DNA of 64,000 nt from Chryseobacterium sp. OV279 (GTDB lineage: Bacteria > Bacteroidota > Bacteroidia > Flavobacteriales > Weeksellaceae), in assembly GCF_900128945.1 (NCBI RefSeq), contig NZ_FQUD01000004.1, forward strand, positions 620,001 to 684,000, in the 5' to 3' direction. A program made the translations under genes and the position numbers. Below, one piece after another: positions 45,577 to 55,034 of the stretch. Position 1 is the stretch's first letter; every line of letters begins with the position of its first letter. The notes under the pieces were generated by a model. The model had not been told where the DNA came from, did no database searches, and saw only the letters and a program-made list of their open reading frames with translations.

Positions 45577-45680
45577 ATACATACTCCTGAACATATTTAT
45601 TTTTTGCGATGATTAACCGTGAAAGAAATACGATGTAGAGCGTTTTTATAGTGCTGATAGCTAATTTATTATGTGATGTA

Positions 45681-45709
45681 TTGCATCTGTTAATTATTTT
45701 CTATCTTTG
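45681..45709 (+). promoter_or_regulatory. Promoter of the cobalamin-riboswitch operon
   Basis: TTG at 45681-45683, 18 nt spacer, TATCTTTG at 45702-45709, an exact TAnnTTTG. The implied transcript start falls at about 45716, exactly where the aptamer begins. Confidence 0.7.
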
Positions 45710-45715
45710 CCGAAA

Positions 45716-45960
45716 TCTGGTGCGCTGTAACAAGCACTTAAAAGGGAATCCGGTGAAAATCCGGGACAGACCCGCTGCTGTAAGCTCCACATCAAAGTTT
45801 TTGAAGAGTATATCCACTGTTTTTTAATGGGAAGGATTTCAAAAACGGAGTAAGTCAGAAGACCTGCCAGAAGATAAACGTTTGATGCTTTCGTGGAATA
45901 AAGCTTAGGACAACAACGATTCTGTGCAGTAACAGCTGCGCTTTATCTTTGCTACCTTAT
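45716..45960 (+). promoter_or_regulatory. Cobalamin (B12) riboswitch
   Basis: Diagnostic elements: GGGAATCCGGTGAAAATCCGG (45744-45764 region), ACAGACCCGCTGCTGTAA, and the B12-box type AGTCAGAAGACCTGCC (45853-45868). Sequence downstream (AAGATAAA 45871-45878 pairing with TTTATCTT 45942-45949) can form the expression-platform stem. The riboswitch leads directly to a BtuB-like receptor gene at 45995, so the operon is expected to be repressed when adenosylcobalamin is abundant. Confidence 0.95.
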
Positions 45961-45994
45961 ATCCATTAGCGTCAATATTATTCTCAATGAGCTA

Positions 45995-48025
45995 ATGGTC
46001 AGAAAATATACTGCTTCACAGTTTAAAAAAGGCGTTATCACATTATTTGTGGCAGCATCTCAACTTCTATTCTCACAATCGGTAGACACCGTCAGGGTGA
46101 AAACCATTCTTCCTGTTCAGATTTACAAAAAAGATTTTAAAGAAATTCTTCCTGCACAGATCCTTTCCGGGGAACAGCTTGAAAGGCTGAACAGTCAGTC
46201 GGTGGCTGATGCCCTACGGTATTTTTCAGGAGTTCAGATCAAAGATTATGGCGGGATGGGAGGCCTGAAAACGGTGAATATCCGGAGTATGGGAAGCCAG
46301 CATGTGGGTGTTTTCTATGATGGTATCCAGCTGGGAAATATTCAGAACGGAATCGTGGATCTTGGAAAGTTTTCCCTGGATGATCTTGAAGCTATTTCTT
46401 TATACAACGGCCAGAAAAGTGAAATTTTTCAGCCTGCAAAGGACTTCGGATCTTCAGGATCTATTTATCTTCAGCCTAAAATACCTGTTTTTAAAGGAGA
46501 TCAGAAGACCAACTTAACGGTGAAACTGAAATTAGGCTCCATCAGTTTATTTAATCCTTCCTTCCGTGTGGAACAGAAGCTTTCAGACAGAATTTCGGCA
46601 AGTTTCAGTTCGGAATTTGTACAGAGTAAGGGATTGTATAAATTTAAATATGAAAAGAAAAACTCTGACGGATCCGTTGCCAATGATACCATTGCGAGAA
46701 GATATGATTCCTATATCCGTGCAAAGCGTTTTGAAGGCGCTTTAAACGGTACTATTAACGATGGAAGCTGGAGTGTACGCGGATTCGGCTATATTTCCGA
46801 TCGTGGAGTTCCCACAGCCATTGTTAATAATAATTTCACGCCTAAAGGTCAGCAGATGCTGGATGAGAACTATTTTGTTCAGGCCAGTTTCCGTAAAAAA
46901 TTATTTCCAAAGTTCGAAACGCAGCTTAAAGCTAAATTTGCCTATGACTACACGCGGTTTTTAGATACGGTGAATGTGGCAACAACTGTTCTGCCGATAG
47001 ATAATTCATATGTTCAGAGAGAACTCTATTTTTCCAATTCCAATATCTATTCTATTAATCAAAACTGGGATGTAAGTGCGAGTTTTGACTTTCAGTATAA
47101 TAATCTCGATGCCAGTTTAAGGGATTTTTCATATCCTACACGATATACTTCCCTCGTTGCTTTTGCTACGACTTATCAGTGGAAACGTTTTAAATTTTTG
47201 GGAAGCCTCCTCGGAACTTTTGTCCATGAAGAGGTGAAAATGAATGCAAAGTCTCCTGATAAAACCGAATGGACCCCTTCTGCTTTCCTTAGTTATCAGC
47301 CTTTTGCATCCAAAGAGCTTACCGTAAGGGCTTTCTACAAAAGAGTCTTCAGGATGCCTACTTTCAATGATCTGTATTACACCATGATCGGAAACGTGAT
47401 GCTGAAACCTGAATACACCAATCAGTATGATGCAGGTTTTACTTACCAAAAGCTCTATGACCATCAATTTTTTAAAGGCATCTACATAAAAGTGGATGGC
47501 TATTATAATGAAGTAGAGAACAAAATTATTGCTGTGCCTACTACCAATCTTTTCAGATGGATGATGGTGAATCTGGGTGAAGTGAAAATCATCGGGGCAG
47601 ACGTGAATGTTCAGGCGGAATTTGAAATCAATAAAGTGAAACTGAAACCTTTGGTAAGCTATACCTATCAGCGTGCCGGAGATTATACCGATAAAACTGA
47701 CGACTATTACGGCGACCAGATTTCCTATGTGCCTTGGCATGCCTTGACCTTTACCATGATGGCAGATTATAAAGACTGGAGTTTCAATTACAGTTTTATG
47801 TACACCGGAGAGCGTTATGATGCCCAGCTGAATAATATCAAAGCCAATTATCTTCAGCCGTGGTACACGCATGATTTATCCGTTCAGAAAAAATTCAACT
47901 GGCATTCTCATCAGATTAAAGCCGGTTTTGAGGTCAATAACGTCCTTAATCAATACTATGACGTGGTCAGGAATTATCCGATGCCCGGAAGAAATTTTAA
48001 ACTTATTGTAAGCTTTACATTATGA
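45995..48025 (+). CDS. btuB: TonB-dependent vitamin B12 receptor, BtuB-like
   Basis: A 676-residue outer-membrane TonB-dependent transporter for cobalamins. The signal peptide ends at LLFSQ (residue 28). A plug domain with ILSGEQLERLNSQSVADALRYFSGVQIKDYGGMGGLKTVNIRSMGSQHVGVFYDGIQLGN is followed by a long beta-barrel ending in GRNFKLIVSFTL. The ATG at 45995 has a short spacer after the cobalamin riboswitch, which supports the substrate assignment. The next gene overlaps it by ATGA (48022), so the BtuG-like lipoprotein is translationally coupled. Confidence 0.92.
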   Translation: MVRKYTASQFKKGVITLFVAASQLLFSQSVDTVRVKTILPVQIYKKDFKEILPAQILSGEQLERLNSQSVADALRYFSGVQIKDYGGMGGLKTVNIRSMGSQHVGVFYDGIQLGNIQNGIVDLGKFSLDDLEAISLYNGQKSEIFQPAKDFGSSGSIYLQPKIPVFKGDQKTNLTVKLKLGSISLFNPSFRVEQKLSDRISASFSSEFVQSKGLYKFKYEKKNSDGSVANDTIARRYDSYIRAKRFEGALNGTINDGSWSVRGFGYISDRGVPTAIVNNNFTPKGQQMLDENYFVQASFRKKLFPKFETQLKAKFAYDYTRFLDTVNVATTVLPIDNSYVQRELYFSNSNIYSINQNWDVSASFDFQYNNLDASLRDFSYPTRYTSLVAFATTYQWKRFKFLGSLLGTFVHEEVKMNAKSPDKTEWTPSAFLSYQPFASKELTVRAFYKRVFRMPTFNDLYYTMIGNVMLKPEYTNQYDAGFTYQKLYDHQFFKGIYIKVDGYYNEVENKIIAVPTTNLFRWMMVNLGEVKIIGADVNVQAEFEINKVKLKPLVSYTYQRAGDYTDKTDDYYGDQISYVPWHALTFTMMADYKDWSFNYSFMYTGERYDAQLNNIKANYLQPWYTHDLSVQKKFNWHSHQIKAGFEVNNVLNQYYDVVRNYPMPGRNFKLIVSFTL

Positions 48026-49155
48026 AAAAACTAAACTTTTGCCTGCTGGCTTTTACTCTTTTCTTCCTGTTCTCATGTAGAACAGATGACAATATAGTTC
48101 CTTCGGAAACAAAAGAGGTCAGTACCGGACAAGATCTGCCTATTAAAGGTTTTTATCTTCTGAACGAAGGAAATATGGGCAGCAACAAATGTACGCTCGA
48201 TTATTTCGATTATGCAACAGGAACCTACCGTAAGAATATTTATGGAGAGATCAACCCTTCTGTAGTAAAAGAGCTGGGTGATGTGGGAAATCATATCATG
48301 ATCTACGGAAGCAAAATGTATGTGGTAGTGAATGTTTCCAATAAAATTGAAGTACTGGAAGCGAAAACTGCTAAACGAATCAAAACCATACAGCTGCAGA
48401 ACTGCCGTTATCTGGCTTTTAAAGGAAATAAAGTCTATGCCAGCAGCTATGCCGGTCCGGTTGAACTGAATCCGAACTCTCCGCCGGGAAAAGTAGTGGA
48501 AATTGATACAACATCCCTGAACATCGAAAGACAGGTCGTAGTCGGGTATCAGCCGGAAGAAATAGAAGTGATGGGAGATCAGCTTTTTGTGGCCAATTCC
48601 GGGGGATATATGTTCCCGAATTATGATAAAACCGTTTCCGTTATTGATCTGAACAGCTTTACGCAAACCAAGAAAATTGATGTCGCCATTAATCTTCACC
48701 GTATTAAAAAGGACAACTATGGAGATCTGTATGTGAGTTCAAGAGGAGATTATTACAATATTCCATCCAGTCTTTTCCTTGTGGATGCTGCTACAGGAAC
48801 CGTGAAAAAAGACTTTCATGTTGCCGTAAGCGGAATGACGATCGTGAATGACAAGCTGTACTATTATGGTAATGAATTTAATTACAATACCCATGCTTAC
48901 GTCAAGACCTTTGGAATCATTGATGTAAAGACAGAACAGGTTATTTCCAACAAAATTATCGACCAGCAATATGTGGATGAGATCAAAGCACCTTACGGAA
49001 TTGCTGTCAATCCTTATACAGAAGACATCTATCTAACGGATGCGAAAAACTATGTGACCACAGGATATGTGTACTGTTTCGACAAGACAGGGAAATTCAA
49101 GTGGAAAACTGAAGGCGGGAATATCCCAGCTCACTTTGCTTTTTTATATAAATAA
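48022..49155 (+). CDS. BtuG-like surface beta-propeller lipoprotein (YncE/DUF5074-like)
   Basis: A 377-residue lipoprotein (lipobox FSC in LFSC near residue 19) whose mature part is a YncE-type beta-propeller: repeated blades such as KIEVLEAKTAKRIKTIQLQ, GKVVEIDTTSLNIERQVVVGYQPEEIEVMGDQLFVANSGG, KTVSVIDLNSFTQTKKIDV, and AAGTG-type turns. In gut Bacteroides the BtuG propeller caps BtuB and binds B12 very tightly. Position in a B12-riboswitch operon, immediately after the receptor with an ATGA overlap, supports the same role here. Binding itself is not shown. Confidence 0.85.
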   Translation: MKKLNFCLLAFTLFFLFSCRTDDNIVPSETKEVSTGQDLPIKGFYLLNEGNMGSNKCTLDYFDYATGTYRKNIYGEINPSVVKELGDVGNHIMIYGSKMYVVVNVSNKIEVLEAKTAKRIKTIQLQNCRYLAFKGNKVYASSYAGPVELNPNSPPGKVVEIDTTSLNIERQVVVGYQPEEIEVMGDQLFVANSGGYMFPNYDKTVSVIDLNSFTQTKKIDVAINLHRIKKDNYGDLYVSSRGDYYNIPSSLFLVDAATGTVKKDFHVAVSGMTIVNDKLYYYGNEFNYNTHAYVKTFGIIDVKTEQVISNKIIDQQYVDEIKAPYGIAVNPYTEDIYLTDAKNYVTTGYVYCFDKTGKFKWKTEGGNIPAHFAFLYK

Positions 49156-49169
49156 TCAGATCAGAAAAA

Positions 49170-50378
49170 ATGGAAAGAAAAACGAAACATATTTTAAAAA
49201 CGATATTGCTCTCTTTGGTTCTGTTGGGAACTGTTGCCTGTAAAAGTGACAGCGAAGAAGTGGTAGAGGAAGTGACTTTTCCTGCGGAAGTACTTAAGGA
49301 ATCCTATACGATTGACAGGCTTAAGCTTTTGAATATTGATCCTAAAATTGAGGGTAAACTGACATGGAGCATTAATGATGCTGTGATTTCTGATCAGCTA
49401 CAGCTGGATTTTGTAAGTCCAACCGTGCAAAACTATCCTTTGACATTAAAAGTCGAAATAAAAGGAGCGGTGAAGATTTATAAGTCAACGATCATTGTGA
49501 ATAAAGAACTTACACCTTACAGCAAATATATTTTGGATGTCTTTGAATTTCGTCCGGCTGTAGGCCAGTTTACGAATGAAATTCCGGAATACGCCAACGG
49601 GTATACGGAGACCGATATGATTAGAAAAGCAAAAGAATCATTGGTAGGTGGCAATTCTACGATGATCACGCTTGGAGGCTTCGGTGGTTATGTTGCTTTC
49701 GGTTTCGATCATACGATTCCCAATCTTGACGGAAGAGATTTCAAAATTCTAGGAAATGCATTCTGGGGAAATGATGCCAATGCCACCAGATCAGGATCCT
49801 GCGAACCTGGTATCATCATGGTTGGCTACGATAAAAATAAAAACGGTAAACCGGACGAGGACGAATGGTACGAGATTGCCGGCAGTGAATATTTTAAAAA
49901 TTCAACAACAAAAAATTACAGCATAACCTACTTCAAACCCAACGAAAGTAAGCCCCCCGTTCCCGGAAGTGAGTTTTGGCAAGCTGATGTGGAGTACATC
50001 AAGTGGCAGGACAATATTGGGAATTCTGGATTTAAAACTAAAAATGCCTTCCATGCACAAAGCTATTATCCTTTATGGCTCTCCAGCGCTTCTTATAGCC
50101 TGACGGGAACCAGACTTAAGGATAATTTTCATGACCAGAGCGGAACGGGGACTTATTGGGTGGGAACATCGTATGATTACGGTTATGCAGACAATGCCCC
50201 GAACAATGATGAAGCGTCCAATATAGATATTTCATGGGCCGTAGATAAGAACGGAAAGTATGTAAAACTTCCGGGCATCGATTTTATTAAGGTGTATACG
50301 GGAATCAATCAGGAAGCCGGCTGGCTTGGAGAAGTTTCTACAGAAGTGGCAGGAGCTTATGATTTACATCTCAATTAA
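49170..50378 (+). CDS. Surface lipoprotein of the B12 uptake operon
   Basis: A 402-residue lipoprotein (lipobox TVAC near residue 24). A short PKD-like region (TWSINDAVISDQLQLDFVSPTVQNYPLTLKVE) is followed by a globular part with GGFGGYVAFGFDHTIPNLDGRDFKILGNAFWG, SGSCEPGIIMVGYDKNKNGKPDEDEWYEI, where DKNKNGKPDEDEW looks like a calcium-type EF loop, and GIDFIKVYTG near the end. It resembles so-called cell surface proteins in Bacteroidota B12 loci. A role in cobalamin capture is suggested by the operon, not by known domain function. It starts 14 bp after the BtuG-like gene. Confidence 0.75.
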   Translation: MERKTKHILKTILLSLVLLGTVACKSDSEEVVEEVTFPAEVLKESYTIDRLKLLNIDPKIEGKLTWSINDAVISDQLQLDFVSPTVQNYPLTLKVEIKGAVKIYKSTIIVNKELTPYSKYILDVFEFRPAVGQFTNEIPEYANGYTETDMIRKAKESLVGGNSTMITLGGFGGYVAFGFDHTIPNLDGRDFKILGNAFWGNDANATRSGSCEPGIIMVGYDKNKNGKPDEDEWYEIAGSEYFKNSTTKNYSITYFKPNESKPPVPGSEFWQADVEYIKWQDNIGNSGFKTKNAFHAQSYYPLWLSSASYSLTGTRLKDNFHDQSGTGTYWVGTSYDYGYADNAPNNDEASNIDISWAVDKNGKYVKLPGIDFIKVYTGINQEAGWLGEVSTEVAGAYDLHLN

Positions 50379-50417
50379 TACGACAGACAACAAAATTTAA
50401 TACATATAATTCGAAAA

Positions 50418-52697
50418 ATGAAAAAGTTTTACCTTTTTATCGTACTGTTTCTGTTTGCGTTCTTTGCGAATGCACAGATCAAAGTACAGGGCGTACCCAG
50501 AAATGATATTCAGGGCACCGGCAGCAATCAGCTGAATACAACAGTAACGACCACCATCAATTTTTCTGATATCCAGTATTGGGTGGGAAGCGGTACCAAC
50601 GAAGCGGCTTTCGTGGTACAGTGGAATGACAGCAAAAATCCTGATGCTTTGGTATGGGGTTTCAGATGGAACGGAACTGCGACCGGAGAAGATATGCTGA
50701 AGGCAATTGCAAAGGCAGATCACAGGTTTTTCACCTTGCTTTATCCGGGAACACAGTTTGGAACAGCAATCGGAGGAATGGGCTTTGACCTGAACGGACA
50801 GAACAGCAATGCGCTTTACAAAAACGGAAATGTAACCTATCCTTATTATCCTGTCAACGGGATTGTCAATACGGCGGCTTATGATTTTGATGATTATACC
50901 GCAGCAGATGCTTCGGATCATTGGGGATCAGGATGGTACAACAGCTACTGGTCCTATTGGGTAAAAGATCCTACAGATCCTGATTTCGGATATTCAGGAG
51001 TAGGTGCTACATCCCGTGTGCTTCAGAATGGTTCCTATGATGTATGGAATTTTAATGCAGGAATGGAGAGTTTCCCTATTTCTTCGACATTAACGCCGGT
51101 TTCTGCTTACGTTACAGCAACCAATTTTACGAATGGTTATTTCATGGTGAACGAAGAATGGTTCGGACACACCAACGGTTCTGTTAACTTCATAGATAAT
51201 AACGGACAGATCAATTACCGTGTTTACAGTAATGCCAATAACAACCAGGCTTTTGGTGCTACCACTCAGTTTGGAACGATCTACGGAGATAAATTCTATT
51301 TTATTTCAAAGCAGGCTGCAGACGGAGGCGATACTCAGTATACTCCAGGAGGAAGACTTGTGGTAGCCAACGCGCAGACAATGCAGAAAATTGCAGGATT
51401 TAACAACATCGGTGGTGGTGACGGAAGGTCATTCGTTGGGGTGAATGAAAATAAAGGATACATCGGAGCTTCGAACGGTATTTTTGTTTTCGATATCGCG
51501 AATATGCAGGTTGGAAGCCTGATCACCGGAACAGGCGGTGGCGGTCAGTATGCCGGCCAGATCGGAAATATGGTCCGTTCTTCTAAATATGTATTTGCAG
51601 TAAAACAATCTGCTGGAATTTTAGTGATTGATCCTGCAACTGATACCCTGGTGAGTACAATTCCTGGAGCTTTCCATTCAATTGTTCAGGCCAAAGACGG
51701 AAGCATCTGGGCCATTCAGGATCAGAAAGTGGTGAACATTAATACAACGACTTTTGCAACGACTCCATATAATATCCCTACGACTAAATATTTAGGATCA
51801 TGGGGAGCATGGAATGCAGGAAGCTTTACAGCGAGCAGCAAGCAGAATGTTTTATACTGGAATAACTCAGTCAACAGTTTTGTATCAGGAGCACAAATTG
51901 TAAAATTTGACGTAACGACAAAAGCATTTAACGAAAGCTTTGCTACCATTCCAGGTCAGACAGGTACTTACAAGCAGATTCCTTACGGTGCGGCACTTCG
52001 CGTGAATCCTATAACGGATGAATTAATCTTAAATACAACAGAAAGCGGTTACGGTGCCCACTACCAGAAAAACTGGATCCATACTTATGATGCAACCGGA
52101 ACCCTTACCAATACAAAAACGCTTAACGATTATTATTGGTTCCCTGCTGTAACCGTATTCCCGGATAATACACTTCCTACAGTAAGCAATACGTTCCCTT
52201 CACAGGTTAGTGTAAACAGCGCCTCTGTGATTGATCTGAAAACAATTGTTTCCGATGAGGATAACCTTTCATCAGCTATTGTAAAATCAATTAAATCCAA
52301 TTCAAATCCGGCAGCTGTTTCTGCCGTGATCAACGGAAATGACGAACTTGTTCTTACGCCAATTGCTTCAGGAACTGCTGATATTAAAATTACGTTTAAC
52401 TCAAACGGAAAAGTGGTGGAGAAAACCCTTACCGTAAACAGTACAGCTTCTGTTTTAGCAACAGCTGAAGTGAAGAAAATTGAATTCAGTATCTATCCAA
52501 ATCCGGTGACCGATATTCTTACCATTAAAACTCAAGAGAAAATCCTAAACGTTTCCGTTTATGATGCTTCCGGAAAAGTGGTGAATACGCAGTTTAACAA
52601 TGGCCAGATCAATGTAAGCATGCTTCCGAACGGAGTATATATTCTGAAGGTTGTAACTGATAAAGCAGTTTACCAACAGAAATTAATCAAAAAATAG
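50418..52697 (+). CDS. DUF5074-like propeller protein with type IX secretion C-terminal domain
   Basis: A 759-residue exported protein with a Sec signal (cleavage near FANAQ, residue 20). The N-terminal region contains VGSGTNEAAFVVQWNDSKNPDALVWGFRWNG, and the middle has YncE/DUF5074-like blades (RLVVANAQTMQKIAGFNNIGG, GYIGASNGIFVFDIANMQ, SAGILVIDPATDTLVSTIPG). A type A T9SS sorting domain occupies about residues 685-759 (FSIYPNPVTDILTIKT ... GVYILKVVTDKAVYQQKLIKK). So it should be carried across the outer membrane and anchored or released. The B12-operon position suggests cobalamin capture at the surface, with the propeller as the binding part; this is inference. A terminator follows. Confidence 0.85.
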   Translation: MKKFYLFIVLFLFAFFANAQIKVQGVPRNDIQGTGSNQLNTTVTTTINFSDIQYWVGSGTNEAAFVVQWNDSKNPDALVWGFRWNGTATGEDMLKAIAKADHRFFTLLYPGTQFGTAIGGMGFDLNGQNSNALYKNGNVTYPYYPVNGIVNTAAYDFDDYTAADASDHWGSGWYNSYWSYWVKDPTDPDFGYSGVGATSRVLQNGSYDVWNFNAGMESFPISSTLTPVSAYVTATNFTNGYFMVNEEWFGHTNGSVNFIDNNGQINYRVYSNANNNQAFGATTQFGTIYGDKFYFISKQAADGGDTQYTPGGRLVVANAQTMQKIAGFNNIGGGDGRSFVGVNENKGYIGASNGIFVFDIANMQVGSLITGTGGGGQYAGQIGNMVRSSKYVFAVKQSAGILVIDPATDTLVSTIPGAFHSIVQAKDGSIWAIQDQKVVNINTTTFATTPYNIPTTKYLGSWGAWNAGSFTASSKQNVLYWNNSVNSFVSGAQIVKFDVTTKAFNESFATIPGQTGTYKQIPYGAALRVNPITDELILNTTESGYGAHYQKNWIHTYDATGTLTNTKTLNDYYWFPAVTVFPDNTLPTVSNTFPSQVSVNSASVIDLKTIVSDEDNLSSAIVKSIKSNSNPAAVSAVINGNDELVLTPIASGTADIKITFNSNGKVVEKTLTVNSTASVLATAEVKKIEFSIYPNPVTDILTIKTQEKILNVSVYDASGKVVNTQFNNGQINVSMLPNGVYILKVVTDKAVYQQKLIKK

Positions 52698-52723
52698 TTT
52701 TCACAGTCTATTTTATTTCAATG

Positions 52724-52756
52724 AATCGGCGGCCCGCGGGGCCGCCGATTTTTTTG
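52724..52756 (+). terminator. Terminator of the cobalamin operon
   Basis: GC-rich stem AATCGGCGGCCC / GGGCCGCCGATT-type (52724-52735, 52739-52750) with a short loop and a run of T residues. Confidence 0.9.
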
Positions 52757-52770
52757 CCTCTTAAATGGCA

Positions 52771-52807
52771 AAAAAACTCCGGCAGGCTGAAAGCCTGCCG
52801 GAGTTTT
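52771..52807 (-). terminator. Terminator of the type IX substrate gene
   Basis: Perfect 12-bp stem CTCCGGCAGGCT / AGCCTGCCGGAG (52777-52788, 52792-52803) with a 3-nt loop, flanked by A6 and T4. On the minus strand T6 follows the stem, 16 bp after the stop of the 52823 gene. Confidence 0.85.
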
Positions 52808-52822
52808 AATATGTCCTTTTAC

Positions 52823-53596
52823 TTAGTTCGTAATTCTGATCTTACGCGTGTAAGTCTTTTTATCTTTTGCTTCCACGGTCAGGATATAAATACCTTCAGG
52901 CTGTGGAGTAGACAGTTCGAAAGTATTTGATTTCAGGGTAGAACGGTGTACTTCTTTTCCTGAAGTATTTCTTAGAGAAACTTCAGCCCCTTCTAACGGA
53001 ACGGTACCACCCAAAGTAATCTGTCCGGCTTTGCTGTAAGCCATGATCGTAGCAAGTGGATCCTGGTAAGCGTAATACACTCTGAATCCACCACCCAGAC
53101 TTAACACACCACCACTCAGTCTTATTTTAACGGCGTTGTATGAGCTGGCAGGAGTAAGTTCAATCGTTGCTCTGTTAGGAGTGTCTGCTAGTTTCAGTAA
53201 ACTTGCGGTGATCATTTGACTGTCATTATTAGACGTCGTTCCGCTGATCGTTTCTATATACACACCGCTTAACAGCTGAACGGTCAGAGGAATGTTATTG
53301 GTTCCGATACCGATTACCAGTTTAGTGTTGATTCTCACGTCAGGGAATCTCAGGGTTTGTTCAACGCCTCCCAATAGAACGGTACCCATTACCATGGTAG
53401 AATAGTTGTCTTCATTGTCACCCACGGCATTCAGAGGGTTCTGTACGGCACATCCCAGACATACTCCGTATACATTGGAGTACTGGTCATTGGCGTAGAT
53501 CCTGCTTTGTGCCTGTGTATTGCTCGATTGGAATAAAAATGCTAAAAACAATGCGGCCTGGAAAAGGCGGCTCTTGGAAAGTAGAATAGATTTCAT
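52823..53596 (-). CDS. T9SS type A sorting-domain protein
   Basis: A 257-residue exported protein. I chose the start at 53596, which gives a regular signal peptide (MKSILLSKSRLFQAALFLAFLFQ, cleavage near NTQAQ) and lies after the predicted promoter. The middle (NDQYSNVYGVCLGCAVQNPLNAVGDNEDNYSTM ... VVIGIGTNNIPLTVQLLSG) contains a C-x-x-C pair and looks beta-rich. The C-terminal 70 residues are a T9SS signal, PLEGAEVSLRNTSGKEVHRSTL...GIYILTVEAKDKKTYTRKIRITN. Function of the mature protein is unknown; it is likely a surface or secreted protein. Monocistronic. Confidence 0.82.
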   Translation of the reverse strand: MKSILLSKSRLFQAALFLAFLFQSSNTQAQSRIYANDQYSNVYGVCLGCAVQNPLNAVGDNEDNYSTMVMGTVLLGGVEQTLRFPDVRINTKLVIGIGTNNIPLTVQLLSGVYIETISGTTSNNDSQMITASLLKLADTPNRATIELTPASSYNAVKIRLSGGVLSLGGGFRVYYAYQDPLATIMAYSKAGQITLGGTVPLEGAEVSLRNTSGKEVHRSTLKSNTFELSTPQPEGIYILTVEAKDKKTYTRKIRITN

Positions 53597-53626
53597 ACTA
53601 TAGAGATTTAAGGTTAATGTTTTAAC

Positions 53627-53657
53627 CAAATTTAAGCATAAAAGTATATGTATACAA
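53627..53657 (-). promoter_or_regulatory. Promoter of the T9SS substrate gene
   Basis: On the minus strand, TTG (53657-53655), 20 nt spacer, TAAATTTG (53634-53627), an exact TAnnTTTG. Next to it lies a 6-bp inverted repeat GGTTAA-TGTT-TTAACC (53612-53627) around the start site. Confidence 0.55.
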
Positions 53658-53773
53658 TATTATCTCTATAAAATGTGAAATATATAATAATTCCTTAATG
53701 TTGAAGATGTTGATTATCAGAAAATAATTTGATCTGAAATCTGTACATATGTTTTTACATCTTCATTTCCAGC

Positions 53774-54979
53774 CTATTTTTTTCGTCCTTTAATATTAGG
53801 AAGGAAAGCGGTGATAATCCCGATCAGAGGTAAAAATGCACAGATTCTGAATACATATTCGATTCCCGTATCATCAGCTACAGCTCCTAAGACAGCAGAA
53901 CCAATTCCTCCCATCCCAAACATAAACCCAAAAAATAATCCGGCCACCAATCCGATTTTATTAGGCATAAGATCGGTAGCGTAAACCAATATCGCAGAGA
54001 ATGCGGATGCGATAATTAATCCTATTAAAACTGCAAATACAATGGTCCATCCCAAAGGTAGATAGGGAAGACAAAGTGTGAAAGGGGCCGCTCCTAAGAT
54101 AGAAGCCCAAATAATTTTTTTTCTTCCATATTTATCTCCTAGTTTTCCTCCCAGAATAGTTCCTATTGCTACTGCGGCAAGAAACATGAATAAATACAAC
54201 TGGGAATCCTGCACCGAAATATGAAACTTATCAATCAGAAAGAATGTAAAATAATTGGTCATGGATGCCAGATAGATGTATTTGGAAAATACCAAAGCCA
54301 ATAGAATGGTAATAGAAAAAATTACCTTTTTGCGGGAAAGATGTAAGTCAATAATGTTATCCGGATGTTTCGCTGATTTCTTAAGCGAAAGTCTTTCTGC
54401 ATACCAGTTTCCGATTCTCCATAAGACAATAATTCCTATAAAAGCAGCAATCGCAAACAGTGCAACATAACCCTGTCCTAAAGGAAGTATAATTAATGCA
54501 ACCAGTAAAGGCCCGATTGCACTTCCCGAATTTCCACCCACCTGAAAAATCGATTGAGCCAATCCTTTTTGACCGCCGGATGCGAGTTGAGCAACCCTCG
54601 AAGCTTCAGGATGGAAAATAGAAGATCCCATCCCAATCAGTCCAACGGCAATCAGAATCACATAATATTGATGAGCGGCTGCCAGAAGTAATAAACCTGC
54701 CATTGACAGGCCCATTCCTATGGCCAGAGATCTAGGGTTCGGTTTTTTATCGGTATAAATTCCGACAAACGGCTGTAAAATAGATGCCGTAAGCTGAAAC
54801 ACAAGGGTAATGATCCCGATCTGTGCAAAGGATAAACTGAATTCACCTTTCAGAATAGGATATAATGAAGGAATCGTAGATTGGATCAGATCATTCAGTA
54901 AATGTGAAAAACTGATCATAAATAAAATAGGATAAACAATTTTAGTGGTATCAATGGTTTGTGTCTGTACCTTTTCCAT
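53774..54979 (-). CDS. MFS transporter, Fsr-like
   Basis: A 401-residue major-facilitator protein with 12 predicted membrane helices, resembling the fosmidomycin-resistance (Fsr) group: SFSHLLNDLIQSTIPSLYPILKGEF at the start, GIYTDKKPNPRSLAIGMG in the first loop, GMGSSIFHPEASRVAQLASGGQKGLAQSIFQVGGN in helices 4-5, and GGKLGDKYGRKKI between helices 7-8 region. The true substrate is unknown. The FadR-family gene follows on the same strand upstream, with a palindrome TCATCTGATGA at 55003-55013 just before the MFS start; a matching element precedes the regulator, so the regulator probably controls the exporter. Confidence 0.9.
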   Translation of the reverse strand: MEKVQTQTIDTTKIVYPILFMISFSHLLNDLIQSTIPSLYPILKGEFSLSFAQIGIITLVFQLTASILQPFVGIYTDKKPNPRSLAIGMGLSMAGLLLLAAAHQYYVILIAVGLIGMGSSIFHPEASRVAQLASGGQKGLAQSIFQVGGNSGSAIGPLLVALIILPLGQGYVALFAIAAFIGIIVLWRIGNWYAERLSLKKSAKHPDNIIDLHLSRKKVIFSITILLALVFSKYIYLASMTNYFTFFLIDKFHISVQDSQLYLFMFLAAVAIGTILGGKLGDKYGRKKIIWASILGAAPFTLCLPYLPLGWTIVFAVLIGLIIASAFSAILVYATDLMPNKIGLVAGLFFGFMFGMGGIGSAVLGAVADDTGIEYVFRICAFLPLIGIITAFLPNIKGRKK

Positions 54980-55002
54980 AATGTAGTCTTTTATTCATCA
55001 GG

Positions 55003-55013
55003 TCATCTGATGA
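55003..55013. promoter_or_regulatory. Operator-like palindrome before the MFS gene
   Basis: TCATC-T-GATGA, centred 29 bp before the MFS start, lies inside a wider inverted repeat ATTCATCAG-N5-CTGATGAAT (54993-55015). A near copy, TCATC-T-GACGA, is at 55702-55712 before the FadR-family gene. The pair fits the binding site of that regulator. Confidence 0.6.
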
Positions 55014-55034
55014 ATTTGATTATAATTTTAATAA

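Noticed and set aside
45671..45690. Possible third copy of the metal-operon palindrome near the B12 promoter (ATTGCA)
   Set aside because: Only one half-site matches; the other half and the distance to the -7 box differ from the two good copies.
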